A stretch of DNA of 64,000 nt from Euglena gracilis (GCA_039621445.1 CP154954.1:40913572-40977571), one strand, 5' to 3'. Shown: positions 9,902-21,560, counted from the stretch's first letter. Notes: generated by a model from the letters alone, not told the origin. A program made the numbers and translations.

Positions 9902-10790
9902 CAGGCATTTGCTTAAGGACCCGGGGGGGGGGGGCACTGGCTAGCCAATCGGCTAGACACTGGAAAAAATGGATTTGCTAGACCCCCCCCCTCCAGGGAT
10001 GGATGGGAAGCCTTGAGGGGGGGGGGGGGGTGGGTCGGACCCCCCCCTCCCGACACGGAGGGGGGGGGTGGGTCGGACCCCCCCCCCTCCTGCCTCGAAA
10101 CTGAGGGGGGGGGGCCGAAAATTTTTCGATTTCATGGACGGACAAATGGCCGAAAATCGGGTCGAAATCGGTCAAAAATCCCTGATTTTTCTCTGAAAAC
10201 CGATCCCAAAATGCTAATTTTTTGAATTTTTTTGAACACTTTTCTGGGGGGAAAACACCAACACAGCAAAAAAAGGGCAATATATCCAAAAGGGTGTTTA
10301 TGCTCATTTTCCGGCGCGCAGCGCCGGAAGAAAATTTTCTGCTATTTTTGGCACCTGTCAAGGAGGGGGGGGTGGTCCGGACCCCCCCTACCACCTTACC
10401 CCCCTAGGGGGGGGACACCCCCCTACCACCTACCTCAATACCGAAGGGCTTCCCATCCATCCCTGCCCCCCTCCCCCACTGGGGGGGGGGGGTCCAGGGG
10501 TCCCCCGAAAAAAATGAGGAAAAATGAGGTTTTAATAGGTTTTTGGCTGATTTTGTTCCAAAAAATTTCAAAAATGGCCAAGAACGGGCATTTTTGGCCA
10601 TTTTTGGGGGGTCCCCAAAAAATTTTCGGCGCTTCGCGCCGGTCACCGGAAAAAATTTTCCACTAGCTAGCCCTGCTAGCAGACCCCCCCCGGGGGGGTC
10701 TGCTAGAAATCCCACTTGCCAAATTTGGACTAGCAACAGTCCAGCCCCCCCTGGGGGGGGGGGTACTGCAATCCCTTAAGCAATTGCCTG
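9902..10790. mobile_element. hAT-like MITE, outer element of a nested pair
   Basis: The ends are CAGGCATTTGCTTAAGG and CCCTTAAGCAATTGCCTG, flanked by GTGAAAAT (9894-9901) and GTAAAAAT (10791-10798), an 8-base duplication with one change. A shorter relative is at 19103-19493. It contains a second element at 9994-10465, which accounts for the extra length. A CGGCGCTTCGCGCCG palindrome lies at about 10626. Confidence 0.9.
9994..10465. mobile_element. hAT-like MITE nested in 9902-10790, target duplication CCCCCCTC
   Basis: The ends are CAGGGATGGATGGGAAGCC and GGCTTCCCATCCATCCCTG, perfect inverted repeats. Exact duplications CCCCCCTC lie at 9986-9993 and 10466-10473. The interior alternates G and C runs and has a CCGGCGCGCAGCGCCGG palindrome at about 10313. 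It must be younger than the element around it. Confidence 0.92.
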
Positions 10791-11130
10791 GTAAAAATAT
10801 ATGCGGGGCCTTTTAAAAAAATTTCGCTGTAAGGTGCCAACAATCGGTAGGGTCTCGCGGGGACCAGAATGATTTTCAAAAAACTGTCGTTCATTTGAAA
10901 GAGGTCACCTTCAACTTCAAAAAAACCCAGTCAGCCACATTTCAAAACCAATACCTGGGGCAGTCAGTTACTCTGGAGACACTGAGGCAAAAAAAATGCC
11001 TCAGAAGCAATGGATTTAGACGAAAAACACCCCAAAAAGTTCGGGTGAGGAGGGGGGGAGTCCAGCACCCCCCAAAAAACTCCTCACACAGAAACCCAAA
11101 CCCCAACCCACACGCGCACCTCATCTTCAC
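10791..11130. other. Low-information stretch between the nested MITE and an exon candidate
   Basis: A single CCCAGTCAGCCAC family D word near 10927 is the only recognisable feature. Confidence 0.45.
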
Positions 11131-11135
11131 CATAG

Positions 11136-11217
11136 AGTCTGGGCACATGCTGCTCCGGCCCGCCTGCCTCCGCCACTCTGCTGGCGGCTGCGGCGGGGCT
11201 GCCTTCTGGCGACCCCG
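11136..11217 (+). CDS. Exon candidate, unrecognised protein
   Basis: An acceptor-like TCTTCACCATAG precedes a frame reading SGHMLLRPACLRHSAGG and on to CGGAAFWRPR. A GTGTGG donor follows. Most codons end in G or C, unlike the surrounding repeats. No partner exon is identified nearby on this strand. Confidence 0.4.
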
Positions 11218-11485
11218 GTGTGGCCCATCCCAGAGTGGAACGCATTGGTGCCTGTTTCTCTGTGAACGGCTTCAGACCTCCTTTCAACCCATGCTGCCCC
11301 ACCAAATTGGACGGCCAACCCTTTGGTTCAGTCCCCCACAGAGGAGGGGTCCATTTCCTCGCACGAAGGGGGGGGGGGCACGTGAGCCAATTAGACTGGA
11401 AAAAAGCCAGCCCAGACCGAGCACACAACCACCTCCTTTTCCACTGGGGGTGGGTTCTGGTGGAACCAACTGCTCTGTTCTGGAA

Positions 11486-11627
11486 ATGGGTTGCCGCAAA
11501 AAAAAAACAACGTAAAAAATATGTGGCGACCGTAGCCAGCATTGTCTGCCCCATGTTGTGGAAACGTGTTGCAGCAAAAAAACATAAAAAATATGTGGTG
11601 TGTCAACACAGCCGGCATTGTCTGCCC
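11486..11627. repeat. Two-copy tandem duplication of about 75 bases
   Basis: The segment with GTTGCCGCAAAAAAA, AAAAAATATGTGG and GCATTGTCTGCCC appears twice in a row, the second time as GTTGCAGCAAAAAAACAT and so on. The copies diverge mainly in A-run length. Confidence 0.75.
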
Positions 11628-12770
11628 AGGCCCAATGCCACCCACCACCAAACATCAGGAGACACATCAACATTGGTCAGTGGATCAAATCAAATGCATG
11701 GCATGGCGAGGCACTTATCATCCAATGCCTCAACCTAAACCTCATACAGTGGCCTTGTTTGGGGCACGACCCAAGAAACAAACAGGGTGGCCAAAGAAAC
11801 AGGCACAAGATGTGACGAGCAGATAGAACACTGGCGGAACACCTTTTGGCTACCTTTGCAGCCAAAGTACGGTGAGCAGGGCCCAATGCGTCCAAGGTGG
11901 CCGCTGCAAAGCGAGAGGTCCAAAGCAGCCAAAGCTGAACCACAGCAAGTGCAGACCCAAAGACAGGTCCAAGGTGGCAAAACTGCTTCAAAGCGGCTGA
12001 AGCGCTGCAGAACGACGCAAGACCGCGTCAAAAGGAGGCGGCCAGAGTGACCAAAGGAAGAAGGGCAGAAAGAGCAAAGCAGCCAGTGGAAAGCAGGCCA
12101 GAAGCACGGCCAGAAGCAGTTAACCAGTGGCCACCACTAACCACCTTTCCCCCATTGTCTGGCTTGGGATTATAAATGCCTCGGGACATCATCTGTCTGG
12201 TGGTGGGGCGGCATATGGGCAGGCTGCAACCCCACCCATATGGGAAACAATCAAAAAAATCTTCACAAACCTAAAAAATTAAATCAAAAATCAAAAAAAA
12301 ATCACAAAGCTTCAGAGAATTGAATGCACCCCAAAAAATGCGTGCGCAGAAATTTCACAGGAAATTGGCAAGAGGAACAAGCCACATGGCTTCTTTATGA
12401 ACACACCAAATTCACCTGCCCCGAGGGCATCGGTGGGATGGAACAAACTGAGGGATCGGTGACGTCTTCAAACGACAAAAAAAAACTGTGCCCCCCTCTC
12501 CTGCATCTTGGTGATGAATTTCTTTAAAATTAACCGCTGGCCCTACCCACCGAAGCGTTCACCACACCTCTGCCAAATCAAACCAACCCCAAAATGATGG
12601 GGACGCCAGGCGGGAGGCGCTGTTCCTGTTGCTGCTGCTCCTCGCTCCTGTTGATGCTGCACCTGCGCTCTTGTGGTTGCCGCCTGCCTTCAGTGCCCAT
12701 TGGCATCATATCCAACTGGGGGAAAAATGCCAACCCTGGTGGACTGCACGTGTCGCGCGTTGGACGCTGA
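11628..12770. other. Unassigned region
   Basis: No exon-like block, terminal repeat or RNA gene is visible. Open frames here are short and lack codon bias. Confidence 0.4.
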
Positions 12771-12776
12771 ACCTTC

Positions 12777-13138
<362 letters not shown>

Positions 13139-13631
13139 AGCGTTCGCCAAAAACGTGCACATCTGCGTGCGTGTGGATTGTATGGCCACCTGAGGGAGAC
13201 AACAACATGCACAACCCTTAAGGTAGCACAGGGCACTGGGCTGGCAGGTGGGGGTGGGTGCTGGGTTGGCATGGGCAGCAGACACGTCGAAATCAAACTT
13301 CATGGTGGAGAGGACCTGAATGTACCGGGGGGCAATGACGCAAAATTCTGGGGGAAAACACACCATACTGCGTCCAGTTTCAGAAAAAACAAGTCACCAC
13401 TTGAAAAGAACACTGAGCGGTATGGGCTGCACTCTACAACGAACAATTGCATGGTGAGGATGAAAGGCAAAATATAATGCTTTTGGAAGCTTCGAATCCA
13501 TGCGCTCCACCGCCTTCCTTCTTTCCACCCTGCCATTTTTGACTGAAATCAAGCCCGACACCCCCTCTTCGTGCGTGTTCCTGCCAATCCAGCAGTACAC
13601 ACCTGAGCGGTTTGTGGCGAGAGGTGTGCAG

Positions 13632-13715
13632 AGGTGCTGCCTCGCATATGCCCCCGCGCACGCTCCTGCGCCTGCCCTCGCGCCCCACCTGTGCCTTCGC
13701 TGCACCTGCCCTTCA
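13632..13715 (+). CDS. Exon candidate with Cys cluster, directly before a MITE
   Basis: After an acceptor CAG (13629-13631), 28 codons read RCCLAYAPAHAPAPALAP and HLCLRCTCPS, then a GTGACC donor. The block starts and ends in phase 0. It has Ala-Pro repeats followed by a CLRCTC cluster. The hAT-like element at 13727 inserted a few bases past the donor. Several other exon candidates in the window also carry CxxC. Function unknown. Confidence 0.42.
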
Positions 13716-13726
13716 GTGACCCCTGC

Positions 13727-14163
13727 CAGGGTTCGATATAAGGAGAGGAGGGGGGGGTGGTCCGGACCCCCCCCCCCTGCGGGCCAGGAGGGGGGGGGGG
13801 GGGGGGGGGCACCCCCCTCACCTAAAAACAGTGGCGCGGTCAGGGTGACCGATTTTCGGCCCGGCGCAAAGCGCCGGGCCGAAAAATTTTGACCCCCCAA
13901 AACGACCAAAAGTGCCATTTTGGGCACTTTTTGGGCAAAAATTGGCCAAAAATGCAAAAAATTTTCGGCGCAAAGCGCCGGAGGAAAAAATTGACCTTTT
14001 TTGGGGGGGTCCAGGGTACCCCCCGAGGGTCGGTCCGGACCCCCCTTGCAGGTGGGGGGGGGGGGTGGGCCGGACCCCCCCCTGCGGGCCAGGAGGGGGG
14101 GGGGGGTGGGGGGGACACCCCCCCCCACCTAAACCATGTACGCCCTCCTTATATCGAACCCTG
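13727..14163. mobile_element. hAT-like MITE, target duplication ACCCCTGC (reference copy of its family)
   Basis: The ends are CAGGGTTCGATATAAGGAG and CTCCTTATATCGAACCCTG, perfect 19-base inverted repeats. Exact ACCCCTGC duplications lie at 13719-13726 and 14164-14171. The interior has GGTCCGGACCCCCC-type runs near both ends and two CGGCGCAAAGCGCCG palindromes (about 13860 and 13968). Family members are at 26861-27236 and 32333-32721, with a diverged one at 34523-34871. No coding capacity. Confidence 0.96.
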
Positions 14164-14171
14164 ACCCCTGC

Positions 14172-15390
14172 TCATACCACGCCGGGTTGAGGTGGGGGTA
14201 AAGCATGCTTCCATTCCACTCCACCATCACATGCCCCCCACTCGTGTCCATCGCACGTGTTCGGTGCACACTCCTGGGGGTGCGGTACAAGCGTCCACGG
14301 GTTGGAAGAGGGAAATCCAGCAATGGTGAGCTGCCGGGTGGGAGCAGGGGGCCCTGAGTTGGCAGGTGGGGAACGGGTGCTCGGTTGGCGATGCAGCAGC
14401 ACCATGGCTCCGAGGTGGACTGGAGATGGGGCTGAGTGCCAATCCCCTGCTCACCCCCGCAACCAGGAAAAAAAAATGGCAGATGCCTGACCAAAACACC
14501 AACCAAAATTGTCCCCAGACAGAGGAAAATGCAATGAAAAACTTTCCTGTCAGACTTGCATGTATTCCATTTTTCCCCCAGAATTTTCCCTGAAAATCAG
14601 TTTACGACCATTCAAAAAAAAACTCAGTTGACCTGAATGTCCGATCTTCTGTTTTAATGGTGACCACATGTTCTCATCACCCAGAAAGTTTGCACACGTG
14701 TGCGTGCATTGTCCCGGACCAGATTGCCGGGGGAGCAGGGTGCAGTGGCCGCCCACGTGGTGAGAGGTCGACCTGAAAATGCGGGGCAATCACCCACCCC
14801 TCAATTATGATGCTCAGGCTGCAGCCCAAATCCCCCCCCCAAAAGCAAGGAAGTGGTCCAGACCACTCCCCCGCGCGTTGTTTTGGGGGTGCATTGTTGT
14901 ACTGGACCCCGTCGAGCATTCTTCTCAAGGGCGCGGATTTTTTGGTCAAAAATTTCCATCCGTACTGTTGGCGCCAAAACATTCTTTCTTTGCATGGTGC
15001 TGTGGTGGGGGGGTCTACCCCCCCCCCCCCGGTCTTAAAAGAAATCCATGAAGTTCAGGGAGTGGAGTTCCATTCAAACCCTGCAGGTTTTGCTTTGCTG
15101 GTGCCGATCTGGGCAGCTTTTAGTGCAAACCCTCTGAGTGGGCAAACCACGGATTTATAAAAAGAGGTAAAAAGTGATAAAAAGAAACAATAATCCTCAT
15201 TTCCTGTGGATTCGCTCAATCATTTGTTTGCTCCAGGGTTCAACAAAAAGCCTTCGGGGGCGTGGGGGCAAAATCAATTTAATATTTGTGCAGGATTTCA
15301 TGCACCTTGGGGGGGGTGAAGTTTGGGGTGGTTGCATTTGGGGGGGAACAACTGAAAGCAAAGAAAATAAAACAACTAACAACCCGCTAG
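14172..15390. other. Unassigned region with one G/C hairpin
   Basis: A frame at about 14270-14440 has some GC-ending codons but no convincing splice borders. Around 15005-15035 a G run pairs with a C run followed by GGTCTTAAAAG, like the end of a 33382-type MITE, but no matching start was found. Confidence 0.35.
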
Positions 15391-15394
15391 GTCT

Positions 15395-15660
15395 TGCATC
15401 CAACTCTGTGGGTGGGGCAAACAGTGGGCAAGCAGCGGAACACCTGGCGGACAGGCCGGCCAATGCTTCGGAGGGCGCTGGGGAGGGGCTGGGGGACTGG
15501 GGGCTGCCCGCACCCGCACCCGCACCCGCACCCGCGTTCCGGCTGCGGCCGCCACCGCCTCCGCCTCCGCCGCCGGCCCCGGCTGCCGCGTCTTCAGTGC
15601 CCCCTGGTCGCGCCGCAAGCCAAAGACATACGGGGGGTGGGGGTGCGGCGCAGGCTGCGT
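15395..15660 (+). CDS. GC-rich exon candidate with proline-rich repeats, frame unresolved
   Basis: One plus frame reads GQAAEHLADRPANASEGAG, then alternating Pro-Ala and a run of Pro. A second plus frame, more strongly GC-ending, is Arg-rich with His-Pro repeats. The CGCACC repeat (15512-15535) inflates both. Base composition contrasts sharply with the AT-rich flanks, which suggests an exon, but I cannot choose the frame. Confidence 0.3.
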
Positions 15661-15699
15661 GAGGTGGGGGCGAGGCGCGGGAGAGACAGCAGGGGACGG

Positions 15700-17050
15700 A
15701 CTCCACTAACTCCACTAACCTATACCAGAAACGTGTTTTGGTGTGCGTGCATGCGCAGAAGCGTGCGAGTCACCCAGAAAAATTTTTGACACAATGGGAA
15801 ACAAACTGGTATTAAAAGCACAGAATCGCAAACCACCAAAACTGGTGGGCGGTGCCACGGGGCACTGGATTGGAAGGGGGGTTGTGGTAGGGCCACGTTG
15901 TGAGAGGCCGAATTCAAAATAAAAAGAAAACAATGATGGGATGGAATACAACATCCAAAATGCCAAAGATTTATTTTTTGAGAGACGATAAGAGAGTCCA
16001 AACAAAATTGTTTCCAGAATACACAGATAAATCAACCTTTCTACAAAATACATTTTCAACAAAAAACAATTGAAACACGGAATATCATCTCTTGATCAAA
16101 CAAGTGAATAGAAAACAATACAAAACAACTGTAATAATAATAATAAAATACAATAAATCAACAACTGAGTTTTGATGGTTGGGCAGAAAACAACAAAAAA
16201 TTGAATCAGGCACAAACGACTCCCACCGCTGCTGAATAAAAAAATTGCAAATTTCAATGTGACTCTCAAAAATTTTCAAACCCACAAAACTCTTGGTGCC
16301 CACAACAACAACAAAAGTTGGTTGTGCACAGACCTTTTCCCAAAAATGAGTCGCAAAAAATTGGTACTCACGTGTGACCCACAAAAAAGCCACCTTGGAC
16401 GAATCCAGGTTTCATGGTGATGACTTTCTATTTCCCAAACCCATGCTCCCCCCTTTTTCATAGAGCACAGCAGCGGATGTCGTTTCATGCCACAATCAGG
16501 ACAAATAGCAAAAAAAAAAATGATGATGATGTGGTTGCCATTGGCCCATCACCATAGCCCTTTTGTTCCACCATTGCCACCATGTGGTTGGCAGTTGACG
16601 GGAGGTGCCAAGGGCAATGTTTTGGATAACACCCTTAAACAAATACCAAAATGCAATTCAAACCCAAAAAACGCTTTTGGCGTCTTCCCACCAGCCTGCA
16701 ACTTTCAGACTCCATTTTTTTTTCCACACCAGCAACGTTTCTGGACATCATTTGTCGCAAAACCCTCAAAAACTCCTCCAGCCACCATTGAAAACTCTGC
16801 TCCTCAGGCGCAACCCACACCGACAAAAAAAACCAACCCAAAGGTAGCCCCCAGGCACGGCAAAAAGAAAAAAAAAGTCGGCGGAGAAGGTGGCGATGTT
16901 GTTGTAATGAATGAGAGGAGAGGGAGGGTTGGGCGGCGGCTGAGGCGATCCTGGGAGCTGTCAACTTCACCCCCGTGTGCCCAGCCCCCCCCCACCCCAA
17001 CCCTGTCCCCCCGGGGCCTTACGCTATGTGACAGCCCCCGCTGGGCGGGG
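15700..17050. other. AT-rich stretch, no gene recognised
   Basis: From 15780 to 16880 the DNA is AT-rich with A runs and ATAATAATAA near 16135. No repeats shared with the rest of the window and no exon signals were noticed. It may be an intron or spacer. Confidence 0.4.
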
Positions 17051-17057
17051 CAGTCAG

Positions 17058-17195
17058 GCGACAGACGAAGGGCCGGTTGGGAATCCCGGCTACGGTGTCC
17101 CCCCTCACCCCCCCCTACGGCCCCGCTCCCAACCGGCCATTCTCGCGGCGGAAGGCCAAGGGGGTCCCCCGTTCCCCTTGGCCGCGGTCTGCCCG
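17058..17195 (+). CDS. Exon candidate ending at Cys-Pro
   Basis: After a CAG acceptor (17055-17057) 46 codons run in phase 0: ATDEGPVGNPGYGVPPHPP and, near the end, PFPLAAVCP. A GTTTGC donor follows. Codons end mostly in G or C. If translation continued it would give CPVCQAQG, a CxxC. Tyr/Pro/Gly composition suggests a disordered segment. Function unknown. Confidence 0.42.
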
Positions 17196-17700
17196 GTTTG
17201 CCAGGCCCAGGGCCCTGGCCCAGCCGCGCTTAGTGGCGCCGGGGGCAGTGGCGGGGGGGCAGCCTCGGGGGCGGCCTCCTTTCCAGGCGGGAGGGGGATG
17301 GGGCATGGGGAGGGAGGGGATGGGGGGTTGGGGGAGGGCTGGTGGGCAGCCCACATCGCTGTGGGCCGCCCGCCAACCCTGCCCCCGGCGTGCGTGCCAA
17401 CCGCTGCGTGTCGTGGCCACCGTCCCCTTTCAAACCGGAGGGGGAGCAGAGAGGGCGCAAAGCAGGGGGGCTGATGGGGGGCCGGCATCCCTGTGGGCCA
17501 CCCACCAGCCTCCCCCTGGGAAGGAGGGGAGACTGCGCTGGGAGGGAGGGGGCGTAGATCCCAAAAGCAAGGGGATGGGGAGAAAAAGAGGCCTGGCAGA
17601 TGCGCTGGGTGGAGCTGAAGGGCTGGGGCTGAAGCCGCGGCCTGCAAGGCAGGAGGGGGCTGTTGGGCTGAACCCCCAGTTTGCTCGGCTTCGATTGGCA
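17196..17700. other. GC-rich block with two loose repeats
   Basis: Two segments, around 17340-17390 and 17470-17520, share GGGCCGCCCGCCAACC-like sequence. Frames are open on both strands with similar codon composition, so coding strand and exon borders cannot be assigned. Confidence 0.35.
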
Positions 17701-17869
17701 TTTTCAAGCATGGCATTGGGGGGCGATGTGGAATTAACCCAAAATATAATCTCACCACAGAAGGAAAACCTTGTCCGTTAACATCAACAAAACCCCCCCT
17801 TTTGAGTTTCGCGCAACCTTCTGACATCTTTTATGTGTAGGGTAAGTTTTTCCTTCCAAACCACGCCCC

Positions 17870-18420
17870 CCCATAACCCCCCCCAAAATAAGACCCCCTC
17901 TAGGCCGATCGAGCAAAAATCCAAAAATAAGACCCCCCCCCTTGACGGCGCGAAGCGCCGGGGACGGTCAGATTTTCCACTGAAAAATTACCAAAAACCC
18001 CAATTTCTTCCCCCCCCCCATGTCCAATGACCGGTAACCTCTGTTCTCTGACCGGGGGGGGGGGTGGTCGTTGGACATAGGGTAGTGACCAAAAAGGTGT
18101 CCTCTGAGGGGGGGGGGGGTCGTTGGACATGGGGTCAAAAGAAAGTTGGTGGGTACCCGGGTCCCTACCCACCCAAAAGTGCCCAAATTTTCCCTTCCGG
18201 CGCTTTGCGCCGAAAATTTTGGGCAATTTTGACAAATTTTTGTCCAAAAAGTGTCAAAAATGGAAGTTTGGCCAAAAAATTTTAGTGCTCTTGGGAACCT
18301 GAAAAATGACGTTTCTTCGGGCCCTGGTCGGTCAAGAAAAAATCTAAAAATAAGACCCCCCCTGGAGGCTTCCAGCAACGGACCCAAAAACAAGACTCCG
18401 GTCTTAATTTGGGGGGGGGG
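17870..18420. repeat. Repeat with directly repeated AAAAATAAGACCCCCC ends
   Basis: AAAAATCCAAAAATAAGACC at about 17915 recurs as AAAAATCTAAAAATAAGACC at 18337. Between them are two GTCGTTGGACATGGGGTC-like segments and two G/C palindromes (CGGCGCGAAGCGCCG at 17945, CCGGCGCTTTGCGCCG at 18197). Termini and class are unresolved. Confidence 0.55.
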
Positions 18421-18845
18421 GGGTTATGCCCGATTTATACCTGACAATTGCTGAAATTTTGCTGTTCGGGGGGCATTGGGCAGCAGTGGTTCTGCTGTTG
18501 ATGGGGGTTTGGGGGGTGGGGAACCCAGCTGACCTGGTCCCGGGGGCTGATTGCGCATTTTGGCACCCCCCAGTTCCTGGCATTGAGTCAATCTGGCCCT
18601 CCCTGTGCCCCGATGTATACCTAAAAATTGCAAAATTTTGCTGTTTGGGGGTGTTTGGGCAGCAGTGGTTCTGGTACTGATGGGGTTTTTAACCCAGCCC
18701 CGGGGGCTGGTTGCGCATTTTGGCACCCCCTTTTTCTGGCATTGAGGCAATCTGGCCCATGAAACCACGCCCCCCCCCCAAATGCCCAGAAATTATACTT
18801 GAAAATTACTGATATTTTGTTTTTCGGGGGTGTTGGGCAGCAGTG
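18421..18845. repeat. Family E, about 2.3 tandem copies of a 175-180 base unit
   Basis: The unit runs from CGATTTATACCTGACAATTG through TTGGGCAGCAGTGGTTCTG, CCCGGGGGCTGATTGCGC and CTGGCATTGAGTCAATCTGG. It restarts near 18610 and again near 18783. Related single copies are listed at 5396-6145. Confidence 0.78.
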
Positions 18846-19102
18846 GGAACTTTCATCTGACGGCACACACACAAACACACACATACCATAAAAAGCCCAG
18901 GGGGCTGTTTGCCAGATAAAGCCCGCGTAAGGGGGCAGTTGATAACCATGGGGAGCTTGAAGAGCTGGGGCCACAGGGACTGGGGACGCTGCAGGTTGGG
19001 GCCCAAGGCGGTCAGGGGCTGTGGGGTTTGAGGCCCAGGGAGACCAAGGACGCTGCTGTAGGGGGGGCAGTGAGGGTGGCCGGCAGCTGCGCAGGTGGGG
19101 GG

Positions 19103-19493
19103 CAGGCATTTGCTCAAGGACCCCGGGGGGGGGGGTACTGGCTAGCCAATCGGCTGGACACTGGAAAAAGTGGACTAGCTAGACCCCCCCTGGGGGGGGT
19201 CCGGGGGTCCCCCTGACTGGAAAAATGAGGCTTTTAACAGGTTTTTGGCTGATCTTGTTCCAAAAATTCCCAAAAATGGCCAAAAACGGGGATTTTTGGC
19301 CATTTTTGGGGGTCCCAAAAATAAATTTCGGCGCTTTGCGCCGGTCACTGGAAAATTTTTTTCCACTAGCTAGCCCTGCTAGCAGACCCCCCCCCAGGGG
19401 GTCTGCTAGAAAACCCACTAACCAAATTTGGACTAGCTGCAGTCCAGCCCCCCCAGGGAGGAGGGATACTGCAATCGCTTAAGCAAATGCCTG
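19103..19493. mobile_element. hAT-like MITE, target duplication GTGGGGGG
   Basis: The ends are CAGGCATTTGCTCAAGG and CGCTTAAGCAAATGCCTG. GTGGGGGG lies at 19095-19102 and 19494-19501. It is the uninterrupted form of the element at 9902-10790, sharing CTGGCTAGCCAATCGGCT and a CGGCGCTTTGCGCCG palindrome at about 19328. Confidence 0.92.
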
Positions 19494-19535
19494 GTGGGGG
19501 GTGGGGGGGCGGGGGCAGGGTGGCCAGAGCTGCGG

Positions 19536-20762
19536 AGGTTGAGGCCCAGGGTGGCCAGAGCTGCGGGGGTGGGCCAAGGGTGGCCAGGGGCTTTGGGGGT
19601 TGAGCCAGAGCTGTGGGCTTCGGTGGTTCAGGCGGTGGGGTTCAGGTGGCTGTGCGTAGCACCCCCGTTCCGCGCCGGGAACCCTCGCTCGGCCAGGGCG
19701 AACCGAGGCCAAGCGAGGTCATCCGGACACGGCCCGGGGGAGGTTGAGGCCCAGGGTGGCCAGAGCTGCGGGGGTGGGCCCAGGGTGGCCAGGGGCTGCG
19801 GGGGTTGAGCCAGAGCTGCGGGGGTGGGTGGTTCAGGCGGTGGGGTTCAGGTGGCTGTGCGTAGCACCCCCGTTCCGCGCCGGGAACCCTCGCTCGGCCA
19901 GGGCGAACCGAGGCCAAGCGAGGTCATCCGGACACGGCCCGGGGGAGGTTGAGGCCCAGGGTGGCCAGAGCTGCGGGGGTGGGCCCAGGGTGGCCAGGGG
20001 CTTCGGGGGGTTGAGCCAGAGCTGCGGGGATCGGTGGTTCAGGCGGTGGGGTGCAGGTGGCTGTGCGTAGCACCCCCGTTCCGCGCCGGGAACCCTCACT
20101 CGGCCAGGGCGAACCGAGGCCAAGCGAGGTCATCCGGACACGGCCCAGGGGAGGTTGAGGCCCAGGGTGGCCAGAGCTGCGGTGGGCCCAGGGTGGCCAG
20201 GGGCTGCGGGGGTTGAGCCAGAGCTGCGGGGGTTGGTGGTTCAGGCGGTGGGGTGCAGGTGGCTGTGCGTAGCACCCCCGTTCCGCGCCGGGAACCCTCG
20301 CTCGGCCAGGGCGAACCGAGGCCAAGCGAGGTCATCCGGACACGGCCTGGGGGAGGTTGAGGCCCAGGGTGGCCAGAGCTGCGGGGGTGGGCCCAGGGTG
20401 GCCAGGGGCTGCGGGGGTTGAGCCAGAGCTGCGGGGGTCGGTGGTTCAGGCGGTGGGGTGCAGGTGGCTGTGCGTAGCACCCCCGTTCCGCGCCGGGAAC
20501 CCTCACTCGGCCAGGGCGAACCGAGGCCAAGCGAGGTCATCCGGACACGGCCCGGGGGAGGTTGAGGCCCAGGGTGGCCAGAGCTGCGGGGGTGGGCCCA
20601 GGGTGGCCAGGGGCTGCGGGGGTTGAGCCAGAGCTGCGGGGGTTGGTGGTTCAGGCGGTGGGGTGCAGGTGGCTGTGCGTAGCACCCCCGTTCCGCGCCG
20701 GGAACCCTCGCTCGGCCAGGGCGAACCGAGGCCAAGCGAGGTCATCCGGACACGGCCCGGGA
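19536..20762. repeat. Tandem array of six 202-206 base units
   Basis: Units start AGGTTGAGGCCCAGGGTGG at 19536, 19741, 19946, 20152, 20354 and 20559. Each has a variable part rich in GGGTGGCCAGGGGC and a strongly conserved part holding AGCACCCCCGTTCCGCGCC and CGAGGTCATCCGGACACGG. On the minus strand the conserved part reads DDLAWPRFALAERGFPARNG with nearly all codons ending in G or C, so each unit may contain a copy of an exon. Unit length is not a fixed multiple of three, so the long frames across units are chance. Confidence 0.93.
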
Positions 20763-21289
20763 GACATTGCAGGGGATGTGGAGTGGGGTGGCGACGTGGT
20801 GTCGTTGCAGGCAGTCTCCTTTGCCACCACCAAAAACCAGGATTGCCAGGAGCAGTGTGGTCAGGGTGGAGTTGATGATCTGCTCAAAAAAAATATTTTT
20901 TTGGTGTTGGAGATATCCTCCTTCCCCATTTTGCTCTCTCTCATACACTGTGGAATTTACTCAATTTCCCCAAAATCCTTTAAGCAGTTGTATTTTTGTG
21001 TTCATTTGCACACCTAACCCGCTGGGAAATTGTCTCCAGACAAATGACAACTCCCTAAAAAGACAGGACAGCGGAAACAGACAATTGCTTCCCGACCCAC
21101 GGGGTGTCAAAACGGTCCAAATAGGCCTTCATGGAGGTTGAAGGAGGTCTCCAAAGCCACAGCATCCTTGGGTTTCCAGTTTGTCGTGGTCTAATGGTAA
21201 GAAAAACATGTTGGTTGCAAGAACTGACCACATCTAGATGGGTGCATTCGACCATTTCGGTGGACATGGACCAGGTCCATACTATTTTT

Positions 21290-21560
21290 ATCGACCCCAG
21301 GGGGGAGGGGGGTCACTCCACTTTTTTAAAAACCAGTCAGTCACTCATTTTCAAAAAACCAGCCAGTCACTACCCCCCACCCCGGTGGGGGCAGGGTTTT
21401 TTGAGGTGCCTGCCCATAGCAGGCATCCCCCCCCCAACCCCGGCACCGCGGGCCCAGAAAAGGACATTTTCAATGAAATTTTTCTGGGCCCCCCAGACCC
21501 CCCCCCTGGAGGGTGTGCCTGCTATGGGCAGGCACCCTGTGGCACCCACCCCCTCCAGTA
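21290..21560. repeat. Families D and C adjoining
   Basis: 21325-21372 has two CCAGTCAGTCACT-like words. 21400-21560 has the family C palindrome GCCTGCCCATAGCAGGC and its partner GTGCCTGCTATGGGCAGGC at 21516. Both sets abut G/C runs. Confidence 0.6.

Noticed and set aside
13716-14171. MITE acting as a self-contained introner
   Set aside because: The right terminus ends CCCTG plus ACCCCTGC with no AG acceptor at the duplication, so the element alone cannot form an intron.
19479-20745. Seven overlapping minus-strand frames beginning MASVRPGRARVPG
   Set aside because: They restart in each 205-base unit in different frames, since unit length is not a multiple of three; only the short conserved part may be coding.
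19536-20762. CRISPR-like repeat array
   Set aside because: Units are about 205 bases with no short repeat-spacer alternation, and the genome is eukaryotic.
21180-21275. tRNA-like sequence (TGGTCTAATGG resembling an A box, ATTCGACC resembling a B box)
   Set aside because: The arms do not pair into an acceptor stem or T stem, and the position before TTCGA is A instead of G.
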